Source of the DNA: CAZWZG01 sp964638245
GTDB lineage: Bacteria > Pseudomonadota > Alphaproteobacteria > Rhodobacterales > Rhodobacteraceae
DNA: 16,036 nt
Assembly (NCBI GenBank): GCA_964638245.1
Contig: CAZWZG010000063.1
Coordinates: forward strand, 1-16,036
Direction: 5' to 3'
Part shown: piece after piece, positions 1-6,651 of the stretch
Position numbering within the stretch: the stretch's first letter is position 1
Layout: every line of letters begins with the position of its first letter
Program-made: the position numbers and the translations under genes
The notes under the pieces: generated by a model
Databases searched by the model: none
Seen by the model: only the letters and a program-made list of their open reading frames with translations
What the model was told of the DNA's origin: nothing

Positions 1-2
1 CT

Positions 3-1547
3 GCCGCAGGTCTCGGCCCGGCCGATCTCTATAAGGTCGAACGGGCCGGCGAGGGGCTAGGCTTTGATCCCGATGTTGCGACCGAGGTGGCCTCAGGCGG
101 TCAGGCGCGGCGCGCGGCGCTGGCGGGCATGCTGGCGCGTTCGCCCGATCTGATGCTTCTGGACGAACCGACCAATCACCTCGACATCAACGCGATCCGT
201 TGGCTGGAGGCGCATCTTGGCTCCACGCGGGCTGCGTTCCTGCTGATCAGTCACGACCGCGCGTTTGTGACCGCTCTGGCGCGGGCCACGCTTTGGATCG
301 ATCGCGGCCAGGTGCGACGGCTGGACAAAGGGTTTGCAGCGTTCGAGGACTGGCGCGACACGGTTTGGGCGCAGGAGGACCTTGAGCGGCACAAACTGAA
401 CCGCAAGATCAAGGCCGAAGCGCATTGGGCGGTGGAAGGCATTTCGGCGCGGCGCAAGCGCAACCAGGGCCGCGTGCGCGCCCTACAAGGACTGCGGGCC
501 GAACGCGCGGTGCAAATCCGTCGCCAAGGTACGGCGGCACTGGACCTCGGTGAGGGCCCCAAAAGCGGCAAGCGCGTGATCGAGGCCAAGGGGATCAGCC
601 ACGCCTTTGGGGATCTGGTGATTGCCAAGGGTTTCGATCTTCGCGTGGCGCGTGGAGAGCGTTTAGCCTTTGTGGGCCCCAACGGAGTGGGCAAAACGAC
701 GCTTGTCGAAATCCTGACCGGACAGCGCGCGCCGGATACGGGCACCGTTGATCTGGGCACGACGGTCGAAATGGCGGTGTTTGATCAGAAACGCGCCGCG
801 CTCGACCCTGAGGTCTCGCTTTGGGAAACGATGACGGGTGACCCCGCCAGCCGTGTGCCCGGACGTGCGGACCAAGTTATGGTGCGGGGCACGCCGCGCC
901 ATGTGGTGGGCTATCTCAAGGACTTTCTCTTTGACGAGGCGCAGATCCGGGGGCCGGTCAGTGCGTTGTCGGGGGGTGAGGCCGCGCGGCTATTGCTGGC
1001 GCAGATTATGGCGAAGCCGTCAAACCTGCTGGTTCTGGATGAACCCACAAACGATCTTGATATCGAGACGCTGGATCTTTTGCAGGATGTTCTGGCGGAC
1101 TACGATGGCACGGTTCTCTTGGTCAGCCACGACCGGGACTTCATCGACCGCATCGCCACAACGACGTTGTTGATGGAGGGGCTGGGCCGCATCACGGTCC
1201 ATGCAGGGGGCTGGTCAGATGTTGCGCCCCATATGGCAGCACCGGAAGAGGGAGCGGAAAAACCTGCGAAGAAGGCTGCGAAGCAGGCTTCGAGCCCGCC
1301 TCAGAAACCGAAATCTGGTCTGACGTTCACCCAAGAGCACCGCCTGAAAGAGCTGCCCGGCGAGATAGAGCGGCTTGAAGCGGAAATCGCGAAACTTGAA
1401 GAGCTTCTGGCAACGCCGAACCTTTTTGAAACCCAGCGGGTCAAGTTCGACAAGGCCAGCGAAGCGCTGGTTCAGCGCCAGACAGCCCTGGGCAAGTGCG
1501 AGGAAGAATGGCTGGAGTTGGCAGAAAAGGCCGAAAACGTGGGGTAA
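3..1547 (+). CDS. uup: ABC-F family ATPase, Uup type (5' end cut by window edge)
   Basis: A soluble tandem-ATPase protein of the ABC-F class; members act on ribosomes or nucleic acids rather than as transporters. The reading frame is open from base 3, so about 100 N-terminal residues including the first Walker A lie outside the window. Visible in order: the first signature, reading ASGGQ instead of LSGGQ, followed by Walker B LLDEPTNHLD and H-loop LLISHDRAF; the charged linker between the two cassettes with the ARRKRNQGR stretch; the second Walker A GPNGVGKTT, signature LSGGEAARLL, Walker B VLDEPTNDLD and H-loop LVSHDRDF. After a Lys/Ala/Pro-rich linker there is a C-terminal coiled coil rich in Leu, Glu and Lys (last 75 or so residues), the feature that separates Uup from EttA-like members. 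The two catalytic Glu residues are intact. It ends about 120 bases before rplM with no obvious terminator, only an AT-rich stretch. Family assignment is firm; the exact symbol rests on the coiled-coil tail. Confidence 0.9.
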   Translation, partial: AAGLGPADLYKVERAGEGLGFDPDVATEVASGGQARRAALAGMLARSPDLMLLDEPTNHLDINAIRWLEAHLGSTRAAFLLISHDRAFVTALARATLWIDRGQVRRLDKGFAAFEDWRDTVWAQEDLERHKLNRKIKAEAHWAVEGISARRKRNQGRVRALQGLRAERAVQIRRQGTAALDLGEGPKSGKRVIEAKGISHAFGDLVIAKGFDLRVARGERLAFVGPNGVGKTTLVEILTGQRAPDTGTVDLGTTVEMAVFDQKRAALDPEVSLWETMTGDPASRVPGRADQVMVRGTPRHVVGYLKDFLFDEAQIRGPVSALSGGEAARLLLAQIMAKPSNLLVLDEPTNDLDIETLDLLQDVLADYDGTVLLVSHDRDFIDRIATTTLLMEGLGRITVHAGGWSDVAPHMAAPEEGAEKPAKKAAKQASSPPQKPKSGLTFTQEHRLKELPGEIERLEAEIAKLEELLATPNLFETQRVKFDKASEALVQRQTALGKCEEEWLELAEKAENVG

Positions 1548-1604
1548 AATAATACCTTATTTATAAGCCACTGTTTACGCTCGCTTTTTGCCGCGCAAAG
1601 CCCC

Positions 1605-1632
1605 TTGACCATTCGCCAGAAACCCTTAGAAA
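1605..1632 (+). promoter_or_regulatory. Candidate sigma-70 promoter of rplM-rpsI
   Basis: The 119-base spacer between uup and rplM holds a good -35 hexamer, TTGACC at 1605-1610. After 15-16 bases a weak -10 follows, TTAGAA or TAGAAA at 1626-1632. This would place transcription start about 30 bases before the rplM ATG. The -10 match is poor, so the call is tentative. Confidence 0.4.
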
Positions 1633-1666
1633 CCGCGCATCCAATGCCAATCGACAAGGGCGCATT

Positions 1667-2128
1667 ATGAAAACCTATACCGCCACACCAGCGGATATCC
1701 AGAAAGACTGGATCATCGTTGATGCGGAAGGCGTCGTTCTGGGCCGTCTTGCGGCTGCTATCGCGACCCGCCTCCGCGGCAAGCACAAGGCCACGTTCAC
1801 GCCACACATGGACATGGGCGACAATGTCATCGTCATCAATGCCGACAAAATTCAGCTGACCGGGAACAAGCGGGACAAGCCGAATTACTGGCACACCGGT
1901 TATCCGGGCGGCATCAAGTCGCGCACGACCGGTCAGATCCTTGATGGCGACCATCCCGAGCGCGTGGTGATGCAGGCTGTGAAACGCATGCTGCCCTCGA
2001 ACCGTCTTGCCCGTCGCCAGATGACCCATCTTCGCGTTTATGCCGGTGCCGAGCACCCCCATGAAGCGCAGAACCCGACCGTTCTGGACCTCAAGTCCAA
2101 GAACGCCAAGAACACACGAGGCGCATAA
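1667..2128 (+). CDS. rplM: 50S ribosomal protein L13
   Basis: Large-subunit ribosomal protein L13, an early assembly protein that binds 23S rRNA. The 153-residue product matches the family across its length: an N-terminal KTYTATPADIQKDWIIVDAE stretch, the GRLAAAIATRLRGKHK segment, the GDNVIVINADKIQLTGNK core, and the C-terminal VYAGAEHPHEAQNP region. It is slightly longer than the roughly 142 residues of the E. coli protein, as is usual in alphaproteobacteria. The ATG follows an AAGGG ribosome binding site by about 7 bases. Its TAA stop shares one base with the ATG of rpsI, giving tight translational coupling. L13 and S9 form a conserved two-gene operon in most bacteria, which supports both calls. 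Confidence 0.98.
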   Translation: MKTYTATPADIQKDWIIVDAEGVVLGRLAAAIATRLRGKHKATFTPHMDMGDNVIVINADKIQLTGNKRDKPNYWHTGYPGGIKSRTTGQILDGDHPERVVMQAVKRMLPSNRLARRQMTHLRVYAGAEHPHEAQNPTVLDLKSKNAKNTRGA

Positions 2129-2625
2129 TGGCCGACGAAATCAAAACACTCGAAGATCTGGCCGAAGTTGCTGGCACCGAAGCCGCACCTGAAGCTGTTG
2201 TCGCGACCGCAGTGTCGCGCGACCCTGTGCGCGACGATCTTGGCCGTTCCTATGCCACGGGCAAGCGGAAGGACGCGGTTGCACGTGTCTGGATCAAGCC
2301 GGGTTCGGGCAAGGTCTCGGTCAACGGCAAGGACATGGACACGTATTTTGCGCGGCCCGTTCTACAGATGATCCTGCGCCAGCCGTTCACGGTTGCCGGT
2401 GTCGATGGTGAGTTCGACGTGACCGCGACCGTCAAGGGTGGTGGGCTTTCGGGTCAGGCCGGTGCAGTCAAGCACGGCATCTCCAAAGCACTGCAGCTCT
2501 ACAATCCCGAACTGCGTGCTGCGTTGAAAGCCGCAGGCTTCCTCACCCGCGACAGCCGTGTGGTTGAGCGGAAGAAGTACGGTAAGGCCAAAGCGCGTAA
2601 GAGCTTCCAGTTCTCCAAGCGCTAA
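2128..2625 (+). CDS. rpsI: 30S ribosomal protein S9
   Basis: Small-subunit ribosomal protein S9, whose C-terminal tail reaches the decoding centre. The 165-residue product has the S9 core: YATGKRKDAVARVWIKPG, a VNGKDMDTYF segment, and the GGGLSGQAGAVKHGISKAL motif. It ends in the typical basic tail KARKSFQFSKR with terminal Arg. Compared with about 130 residues in E. coli it carries an extra 35-residue acidic, Ala/Glu-rich N-terminus, typical of alphaproteobacteria. The start codon overlaps the rplM stop by one base, and a GAGG ribosome binding site lies inside the end of rplM. A strong hairpin terminator follows 22 bases after the stop. Confidence 0.98.
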   Translation: MADEIKTLEDLAEVAGTEAAPEAVVATAVSRDPVRDDLGRSYATGKRKDAVARVWIKPGSGKVSVNGKDMDTYFARPVLQMILRQPFTVAGVDGEFDVTATVKGGGLSGQAGAVKHGISKALQLYNPELRAALKAAGFLTRDSRVVERKKYGKAKARKSFQFSKR

Positions 2626-2647
2626 CACTGAGATCAAGAATTACTGC

Positions 2648-2676
2648 AAAAGGCCGCCCAAACGGGCGGCCTTTTT
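2648..2676. terminator. Rho-independent terminator, probably bidirectional
   Basis: A perfect 8-bp GC stem (GGCCGCCC at 2652-2659, GGGCGGCC at 2664-2671) with an AAAC loop is followed by five T on the plus strand and preceded by four A, so a T run also follows on the minus strand. It ends rplM-rpsI, and it lies just beyond the stop codon of the converging minus-strand gene (2681), so it can serve both. Confidence 0.9.
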
Positions 2677-2680
2677 CGTT

Positions 2681-3391
2681 TCACGCCGCTTTGCGCGCAG
2701 GGCTGATGTCGAGAAAACCCTCTTTGGGTGCATTTCCGAAGGTCACCGCACCTGGACAGGCGCGCACGAGCTTTCGGCGTTCCGGGTTGGCGATATTGAA
2801 GAACTCGACACAGGACGAACAGACGCCCGCAACCTCGCTTATCGAATAGGGCACCTTTTCACCGTCAACATCTGTCGTGTACCGCTCAGCCACAAAGTTC
2901 GCGTGGTTCGCACGGTGGGTCAGCCAGTGTTTGTCGAGCGTGTCCTTGCGCCCCCAATACCCGATGACCCTGAAGAAAAGGCGCACCATAATCGCGTCAA
3001 GCCGCGTCTTCTTTTCCCATGCTTCGGGGCGCCCTTCGGTGTAAGCACGCTCTTGAACAAGATCCAACAACTCTGCTGCGCTTGGCAATTGGTCGGGACG
3101 AAAGTCAGAAGGCGCAATTTCGGCGTCATAGTACGCGTCAAACCCGGCGAGACGCATCGGGCTGACGATCATGAACTGACCATTGCGTGCGCTGTCGCGG
3201 TACCAAGAGCCTTGGCGCGTGCACATGCGCGAAAACACCTGAGGCGTTGCATAAATCGCCGTTTCTTCATCCGCGCGCAGGGTTTCGCACGGCGTCATTT
3301 TACTGCCCTTGAGGGTTAATCCGGCACCGCGGATTGCGGCAGCCATCGCTTTGAAGTTTTCCGCCGGGACCCAGTACAAATATCTGATCAT
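2681..3391 (-). CDS. Unrecognised 236-aa cytoplasmic protein
   Basis: I do not recognise this family. The start is placed at the ATG at 3391 rather than eight codons upstream, because an excellent AGGAGG site (3397-3402) sits five bases before it; the protein then begins MIRYLYWVPAENF. There is no signal peptide or membrane segment. Visible features are aromatic-rich segments around GSWYRDSARNGQFMIVSP and VRLFFRVIGYWGRKDTLDKH, and near the C-terminus a Cys-rich patch, VCSSCVEFF, with another Cys about 20 residues later (VRACPG), which could bind metal or be redox-active. Other Cys lie near TPCETL and RMCTRQ. It is transcribed toward the rpsI terminator and away from the VPLPA-CTERM gene, with its own 218-base upstream region, so it is probably a single-gene unit. 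A real gene is well supported by the ribosome site and codon use; its function is unknown. Confidence 0.8.
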   Translation of the reverse strand: MIRYLYWVPAENFKAMAAAIRGAGLTLKGSKMTPCETLRADEETAIYATPQVFSRMCTRQGSWYRDSARNGQFMIVSPMRLAGFDAYYDAEIAPSDFRPDQLPSAAELLDLVQERAYTEGRPEAWEKKTRLDAIMVRLFFRVIGYWGRKDTLDKHWLTHRANHANFVAERYTTDVDGEKVPYSISEVAGVCSSCVEFFNIANPERRKLVRACPGAVTFGNAPKEGFLDISPARKAA

Positions 3392-3396
3392 TTTCA

Positions 3397-3402
3397 CCTC
3401 CT
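3397..3402 (-). promoter_or_regulatory. Ribosome binding site that fixes the start at 3391
   Basis: A perfect AGGAGG on the minus strand, five bases before the ATG at 3391. It shows that the longer reading from 3415 is not the true start. A 5-bp inverted repeat (CGGAC/GTCCG, 3409-3423) lies immediately upstream and could fold in the leader. Confidence 0.8.
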
Positions 3403-3557
3403 GAACTCCGGACACAACGTCCGTTGCTATTGAGGTTGGTGTGACTGGCCCTTGTTTCGCGAAGGCGTCGTGTGAACGCCTATTCGTGTTTCAATTGTAA
3501 CCCGCGTGAATAGATGGCTTGAGGGCAAGTGGTCCTGCAGCTCGATTGCGCACAAAG
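3403..3557. other. Intergenic region upstream of the 236-aa gene
   Basis: This is most of the longest gene-free stretch in the window. It should hold the promoter of the minus-strand gene starting at 3391, but I see no convincing -35/-10 pair. It contains two short inverted repeats: CGGAC-N5-GTCCG (3409-3423) and a perfect AGGCGT-N7-ACGCCT (3463-3481). Either could be an operator or a leader hairpin. No open frame here looks like a gene. Confidence 0.4.
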
Positions 3558-3585
3558 GAAAGGCCGCCCACTGGGACAGCCTTTC
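3558..3585 (-). terminator. Probable terminator of the VPLPA-CTERM gene
   Basis: Read on the minus strand, about 25 bases after the stop at 3610, the sequence forms a stem of GAAAGG/CCTTTC extended by further pairs and a CCC/GGG top with an AGT loop and one bulged T. The tail is T-rich but interrupted (CCTTTG), so it is weaker than the rpsI terminator. Confidence 0.55.
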
Positions 3586-3609
3586 TTGTACTTGGGTGAT
3601 GGCTGAACT

Positions 3610-4263
3610 TTAGGAAGTGCGTTTCCGCGCCACTGCCAGACCGCCCAAGGCCGCCAGAAGAAGCGGGAAGCCTGCGGGCAGGGGAATAGGCGCGGGGCCA
3701 TCGCCGATGGGATCATCGATCACCGGGTCGTCGTCAATCGGGCGCAAAGGCGACGCGGTCAACCGCCCGAACGGCTCACCCGGCGTGCCGGAAACGAGAG
3801 ATGAAGAGGCGTCAACATTCGTTCGCCCATCCCAGTTCCATGTCATGTCGGCCAAGATTTCCGACACACCTTCAACGCGGACCTCGTTGTAGACGTCGGT
3901 GGGTTGCCAGAATGGGCCAAGGATCGGGCTGATGCGGTCAAAGTCGGCGCCGCTCTGCGCCTCGGCAGGGAACCAGAAAGCCGTGAGGTCGGTTACGAAG
4001 CCGTTGCCAAAGGGCTTGGCCCGTGGGTTGGCGATATCCGCGACGTTCACGCGGAACTCGCGAATGCCGAAGGTCTCTTCAAACCCGGAAGCTTCGAGCG
4101 CGTCCATATCGATGAAAAAGCGCATGTCGTATTGGTAAAGCTGTGGTGAACCAGCGACGGGTTCCTTCGCCTCAACGGTGTATTCAAAATTCACGATGGC
4201 CGCTGTTGCAGGAACAGCCAGCCCAATAGATGTCGCCAAAGCGAGCGTAAGTGTACGATACAT
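3610..4263 (-). CDS. Exported VPLPA-CTERM (PEP-CTERM-like) surface protein
   Basis: A secreted protein of 217 residues with a sorting signal at each end. The start is set at the ATG at 4263, 14 codons inside the longest frame, because GAGGAA lies six bases upstream and the result begins directly with a signal peptide (MYRTLTLALATSIGLAVPAT, cleavage likely near residue 22). The C-terminus (about residues 192-217) has the three-part CTERM layout: motif PIPLPAG, a hydrophobic stretch FPLLLAALGGLAVA, then basic ARKRTS. This is the VPLPA variant of PEP-CTERM known from Rhodobacteraceae, normally processed by a dedicated exosortase (the XrtD type) and linked to exopolysaccharide export. A Pro/Asp-rich spacer precedes it, which would pass through the envelope. 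The middle is a beta-rich domain I do not recognise; it mentions no catalytic motif. No exosortase is in the window. It lies downstream of the LuxR-type regulator and has a probable own promoter. Confidence 0.82.
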   Translation of the reverse strand: MYRTLTLALATSIGLAVPATAAIVNFEYTVEAKEPVAGSPQLYQYDMRFFIDMDALEASGFEETFGIREFRVNVADIANPRAKPFGNGFVTDLTAFWFPAEAQSGADFDRISPILGPFWQPTDVYNEVRVEGVSEILADMTWNWDGRTNVDASSSLVSGTPGEPFGRLTASPLRPIDDDPVIDDPIGDGPAPIPLPAGFPLLLAALGGLAVARKRTS

Positions 4264-4309
4264 AACAATTTCCTCAAGGTCAGGGCGCTCAATGCGCCGC
4301 TTCACTTGA

Positions 4310-4338
4310 GCCTAGCGCCATGTCCCCAAGTCCGACAA
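4310..4338 (-). promoter_or_regulatory. Candidate promoter of the VPLPA-CTERM gene
   Basis: On the minus strand TTGTCG (4338-4333) and TAGGCT (4314-4309, 18 bases on) or CTAGGC (4315-4310, 17 bases on) could be -35 and -10. Transcription would start roughly 40 bases before the ATG at 4263. The -35 overlaps one arm of the dyad at 4334-4353. The -10 is weak; tentative. Confidence 0.3.
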
Positions 4339-4353
4339 TCGCGCCCGATTGCC
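4334..4353. promoter_or_regulatory. 20-bp dyad, candidate operator upstream of VPLPA-CTERM gene
   Basis: The plus strand reads GACAATCG, spacer CGCC, CGATTGCC: 8-base arms with one G-T mismatch. It lies between the stop of the LuxR-type gene (4393) and the start of the VPLPA-CTERM gene (4263) and overlaps the candidate -35. LuxR-family operators are typically dyads of about 18-22 bp. A closely related dyad lies upstream of the LuxR-type gene (5328-5345). It could alternatively be a weak hairpin terminator, but no T run follows. Confidence 0.4.
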
Positions 4354-4392
4354 AATTTGGTTCATGGTTTCGCACGATTTGCGCAATTTGCC

Positions 4393-5307
4393 TTAAAGAA
4401 AGACCAATGCGTTGACCTGCACCGCCTTGCACACCGCTTCGGCATTGGTTTTTGCATTGAATTTCAAACGGCTTGAAGACAGGAGCTTTGCGTAAGCGCG
4501 CTCGGATATCTTCATTTCGGCGGCGGCATCGGCGGCCTTTTTGCCCAAGGCGACGGCGGACAGGGCGTCTCGTTCACGCACGGTCAGGCGCACCCGCGCG
4601 GCCAGCGTGCCCGTCGTCAGGACCGAGGCGTGCATGGCCATGGCCGCGCTGCGAATNNNNNNNNNNNNNNNNNNNNNNNNNNNNNNNNNNNNNNNNNNNN
4701 NNNNNNNNNNNNNNNNNNNNNNNNNNNNNNNNNNNNNNNNNNNNNNNNNNNNNNNNCCCATCAGGCCGTTGTTCGCTTTGAAGGCGGTCTCAATGGCCTC
4801 ATTTGCAAGGAACGCATCCCAGAAATCTGCTTTCAGAAACCCCTGAACTGAGTGGGGAACAAAGCAGTAGTAGATGTGGCGCGCGTTGATACCCGACAGG
4901 GCGTGCTTGAGCGCGCCAAGCGCTTGTTCAAGGCTTGTCGCCGCTTGAAGGGCCGCCTGAAAGGACGGGATCATGGCCATGCCTTCCGGCAGCGCGTTCG
5001 TTGCAATCGGCCAGCAGTGATAGGGCGCAAGCTCGTCATCCGAAATCAGTGCTTCCAGGACAGGGCCAAGGTCTGCCGAGGTATCGACCTCGAACTTCCG
5101 ACGAAGTTCTGCAAGATGCGTATCGCGGGTTGACGTTGAGATGCCCAGCACATCGCAGAGCGCCGCGGTGTCGGTGCCCATACGCAAAAGCGCGACGCAT
5201 TGGGCCTGACGTTCAGAAAGTCCAAGCTTCTCCGCCAGATCAGCGATGTAGGGTGTTTGCCCCGCGGCCGTGCCGTGGAACGTATCGGATTGGGCGACGC
5301 GGCGCAT
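4393..5307 (-). CDS. LuxR-family regulator with an HTH at each end (internal assembly gap)
   Basis: A transcription regulator related to quorum-sensing LuxR proteins. The C-terminal 60 or so residues form a LuxR-type helix-turn-helix (LTVRERDALSAVALGKKAAD, then ISERAYAKLLSSSRLKF). The centre, around SGINARHIYYCFVPHS, resembles the N-terminal part of an autoinducer-binding domain, and IRSAAMAMHASV just after the gap fits that domain's end. Unusually, residues about 29-85 look like a second LuxR-type helix-turn-helix (LSERQAQCVALLRMGTDTAA, then LGISTSTRDTHLAELRRKF). The 100-N gap (4657-4756) falls inside the ligand domain; both flanks stay in one frame, but since the gap length is arbitrary that is not proof of continuity. 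The ATG at 5307 has a modest AAAGG site about 7 bases upstream. No luxI synthase is in the window, so if it senses a signal it would be a solo. A dyad lies in its promoter region. Family is fairly sure; the double-headed layout is inferred. Confidence 0.72.
   Translation of the reverse strand: MRRVAQSDTFHGTAAGQTPYIADLAEKLGLSERQAQCVALLRMGTDTAALCDVLGISTSTRDTHLAELRRKFEVDTSADLGPVLEALISDDELAPYHCWPIATNALPEGMAMIPSFQAALQAATSLEQALGALKHALSGINARHIYYCFVPHSVQGFLKADFWDAFLANEAIETAFKANNGLMXXXXXXXXXXXXXXXXXXXXXXXXXXXXXXXXXXIRSAAMAMHASVLTTGTLAARVRLTVRERDALSAVALGKKAADAAAEMKISERAYAKLLSSSRLKFNAKTNAEAVCKAVQVNALVFL
4657..4756. other. Assembly gap (100 N placeholder)
   Basis: Exactly 100 N inside the LuxR-type gene. 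The visible ligand-binding region before and after it totals too little for a complete LuxR autoinducer domain (about 150-160 residues) unless the gap holds roughly 30-60 residues, so its true size may be close to, or somewhat larger than, 100. Confidence 0.95.
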
Positions 5308-5327
5308 GGGCGGACCTTTGACGTAGG

Positions 5328-5345
5328 GACAAGCGACAGCTTGCC
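5328..5345. promoter_or_regulatory. 18-bp dyad, candidate operator upstream of the LuxR-type gene
   Basis: The plus strand reads GACAAGC, spacer GACA, GCTTGCC: 7-base arms with one G-T mismatch, 21-38 bases before the ATG at 5307. It shares the outer GACAA...TTGCC ends, the 4-base spacer and the orientation with the dyad at 4334-4353. This could be an autoregulatory site. The two-base length difference weakens the case for one common protein. Confidence 0.4.
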
Positions 5346-5393
5346 AGCATGTCCAAGGAACTCAAATGGGTCACCGGTGCGGCGAAAGGTCCA

Positions 5394-6593
5394 TCAGTCG
5401 TTAGTCGCCGCGTCGGGCAAGTAGCGCCGCCGCAAGTACCTTTGGATTGGTCGCTCGATAAACCGGGTCACCACGATAGCGAACCCCAGCGACAACGCGC
5501 TGGCCACAAGGAATGTCAGGATCGATTGCAGCGTCGTCATCCCCGCGAGCTGGTCGACATCCGTCGAGCGGAAAACCATGACCGCCGCCACAAGGATCAT
5601 CGGCATGTGAAACAGGTAGATCGCAAAGATGTTGCGTGAGATCAGGCGCCAGAGCGCAGCAAGCGGCACGCGACCATCGGCCTTGGCCCCTAACGCCCCA
5701 AGCAACATCAAGGCGACGCCAAGCGCGCCGACGGCGCCTGAATACGCCCAGTAAACCTGCCATCCAGCCTCGCCCAACCAGACGAAGGAGGCGCGATCCG
5801 GATCGTGGACGGGCCACCAGAAGACGAGCGCGAACAGGGCGGCTCCAAGTGCGATCAGGCTTGCCCTAGCGCGGGTCGGCGGGTGTTTGTGGATGGTCCA
5901 GGCCAACCAAACGCCGATGACGAAAGGGGTCAGGCGGAACCAGGGGCGGTAATAGACCTCTTTCATGGCCGGGTGAAAGCTGCCGGTCTCATAGAACTGG
6001 GTGTAAAGATCGGCACCGCCGACGGGGTGCACCGCTAAAAAGACGTGGCGGATAACGACTGTCCCGATCACGACGAGCAGCAGGATAAGACCGGGACGCC
6101 GCGCGCGCGCCAGCCAAAGCACAGCAAAGGGCAGCGCAAGGTAGACCCAGATCAGCACCTCCATCGACCATCCGACCGGGATCACGTTGTAGGATGCAAA
6201 CACGAACCCGACAAAGAAGACTGAGCGGATCACGTCGGCGATCGGATCGCCCTGTCCTAGCGCAAAGAGGATGAGAGCGAAGTAGTACATTGGAAGGATA
6301 CGGCTCATCCGGCGCACCATGTGGGCGCGGTAGTCGACCTGTCCGGTGTTGTCGACCTCGCGGAACAGGGACAGGCTCAACAGGAACGCCGAGACCATAA
6401 AGATCACGTCCACGCCCATCCCTTGCCAGGCGTAGTTGAAGATCCCCGGATAGGCGTCCATGAAACCGAACAATGCGTCCCTGTCCACCAGACGGCCAAA
6501 CCCGAGCAGGACGTGGAATTGCACCACCGTCAGGATCGCAAGCGCGCGGATCAGATCGATCAGATCGCGGTTTCTGGGTTGATCAAATATCAC
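5394..6593 (-). CDS. Integral membrane acyltransferase family 3 (OafA/ExoZ-like)
   Basis: A 399-residue membrane protein that would transfer an acyl group (often acetyl or succinyl) onto a sugar of a surface polysaccharide, lipopolysaccharide or glycan. It has the family's N-terminal pattern, with an Arg/Asp-rich start followed by the first membrane helix and the conserved His: DLIRALAILTVVQFH, His at residue 27. The second conserved block is GVDVIFMVSAFLLSLSL (about 60-76), followed by a basic loop RRMSRILPMYY. About ten hydrophobic segments continue to near the C-terminus, which ends in the usual ERPIQRYLRRRY basic tail. The start is a GTG at 6593, 79 bases from the divergent transporter operon. 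The acceptor sugar cannot be read from sequence. It lies upstream of, and on the same strand as, the LuxR-type gene with an 86-base spacer, so joint transcription is possible but the spacer dyad argues for a separate promoter there. Confidence 0.88.
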   Translation of the reverse strand: MIFDQPRNRDLIDLIRALAILTVVQFHVLLGFGRLVDRDALFGFMDAYPGIFNYAWQGMGVDVIFMVSAFLLSLSLFREVDNTGQVDYRAHMVRRMSRILPMYYFALILFALGQGDPIADVIRSVFFVGFVFASYNVIPVGWSMEVLIWVYLALPFAVLWLARARRPGLILLLVVIGTVVIRHVFLAVHPVGGADLYTQFYETGSFHPAMKEVYYRPWFRLTPFVIGVWLAWTIHKHPPTRARASLIALGAALFALVFWWPVHDPDRASFVWLGEAGWQVYWAYSGAVGALGVALMLLGALGAKADGRVPLAALWRLISRNIFAIYLFHMPMILVAAVMVFRSTDVDQLAGMTTLQSILTFLVASALSLGFAIVVTRFIERPIQRYLRRRYLPDAATND

Positions 6594-6622
6594 GCACCCC
6601 CGCTAGCCCAGCCAATCGGGCC

Positions 6623-6651
6623 TTGCAACCGGCGTCCACGCCCGCCTAATT
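6623..6651 (+). promoter_or_regulatory. Candidate promoter of the polyamine-type transporter operon
   Basis: Plus strand TTGCAA (6623-6628), 17 bases, CTAATT (6646-6651). TTGCAA is its own reverse complement, so the same hexamer could be a -35 for the divergent acyltransferase gene, with TAGCGG (6605-6600) 17 bases away on the minus strand. In that direction transcription would start almost at the GTG. Only pattern matching supports this. Confidence 0.35.

Noticed and set aside
1546..1572. AT-rich stretch after uup as a terminator (CTTAT-TT-ATAAG)
   Set aside because: The two-base loop cannot form and the stem is weak; no T run follows.
2558..3319. A 253-codon plus-strand open frame across the rpsI end
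   Set aside because: It crosses a strong terminator and is antisense to a gene with a perfect ribosome site; its product is basic and motif-free.
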